DNA from: an uncultured Bacilli bacterium
Lineage (GTDB): Bacteria > Bacillota_I > Bacilli_A > RF39 > UBA660
DNA length: 33,280 bases
Assembly (NCBI GenBank): GCA_934096175.1
Contig: CAKOLG010000014.1
Coordinates: forward strand, 1 to 33,280
Reading direction: 5' to 3'
Shown here: positions 33,203 through 33,280 of the stretch, piece by piece
Layout of the letters: every line of letters starts with the position of its first letter
Numbering within the stretch: position 1 is the stretch's first letter
Notes under the pieces: model-generated
Told to the model about the DNA's origin: nothing
Seen by the model: the letters and a program-made list of their open reading frames with translations, nothing else
The model's database searches: none
Translations under genes and position numbers: made by a program

Positions 33203-33280
33203 ATTTCAGAGTGTTGACAAAGTTCAATACTCTTTTCTTTTGTAAAAAGATGTGATAAAATTAATTTGCGAGATAAAACT

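Overview
The window is strongly AT-rich and almost every gene lies on the minus strand. TGA serves as a stop codon (genes ending at 21211, 23055 and 24468) while tryptophan is read from TGG, so the code is the standard bacterial one and not the Mycoplasma code. Shine-Dalgarno sites are GGAGG or GGTGAT-like, transcription terminators are compact, prolyl-tRNA synthetase is under T-box control, and there is a sporulation sigma factor with a spoVA operon. These features suggest a low-GC Bacillota lineage, plausibly a gut Bacilli/RF39-type or Erysipelotrichia-like bacterium. That placement is inference.

Layout, left to right. Positions 1-210 hold two tandem promoters and a boxA-like element that point left out of the window, as in an rRNA operon leader. 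Next come a degenerate HD-GYP protein (424-1671) and an M19 dipeptidase (1738-2706). On the plus strand there is a frameshifted CmpB-family (PF06541-like) membrane protein (2864-3359) and a DUF6512-type membrane protein (3425-3949). A Cd/Zn resistance operon follows: a CadC-like ArsR regulator with its operator inside the promoter spacer, a free-standing metal-binding domain, and a P1B ATPase (4023-6573). A surface protein with BspA/DUF285 leucine-rich repeats follows (6640-8232), then a possible Cys-His-Asp hydrolase and a DUF1653 protein.

From 9582 to 12922 there is an accessory-looking cluster: an MBL-fold hydrolase, a histidine phosphatase, a very divergent RtcB-like protein and a protein-kinase-like protein. 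Positions 13224-13505 carry a plus-strand candidate non-coding RNA with its own promoter and terminator. Then come a NUDIX hydrolase, tRNA-Leu(CAA), scpB-scpA, and a membrane protein. The sporulation block is sigma factor-spoVAC-spoVAD-spoVAE (17182-19589), with a candidate Spo0A box and an inverted repeat at the sigma-factor start. A secreted protein, a Zn-dependent PLC-like protein, a thioredoxin-like protein that has lost its cysteines, and a DUF2238/YjdF-like membrane protein follow.

The most unusual region is 23055-30821, a four-gene unit read leftward: a 609-residue protein with an internal duplication, a 1502-residue protein with about 16 repeats of roughly 51 residues plus a conserved-looking C-terminal domain, a small helical protein, and an OAS/CCA/CD-NTase-like nucleotidyltransferase. 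I know of no described system with this make-up, and it is the best candidate here for something new. The window ends with T-box-controlled proS and a DUF4176 protein.
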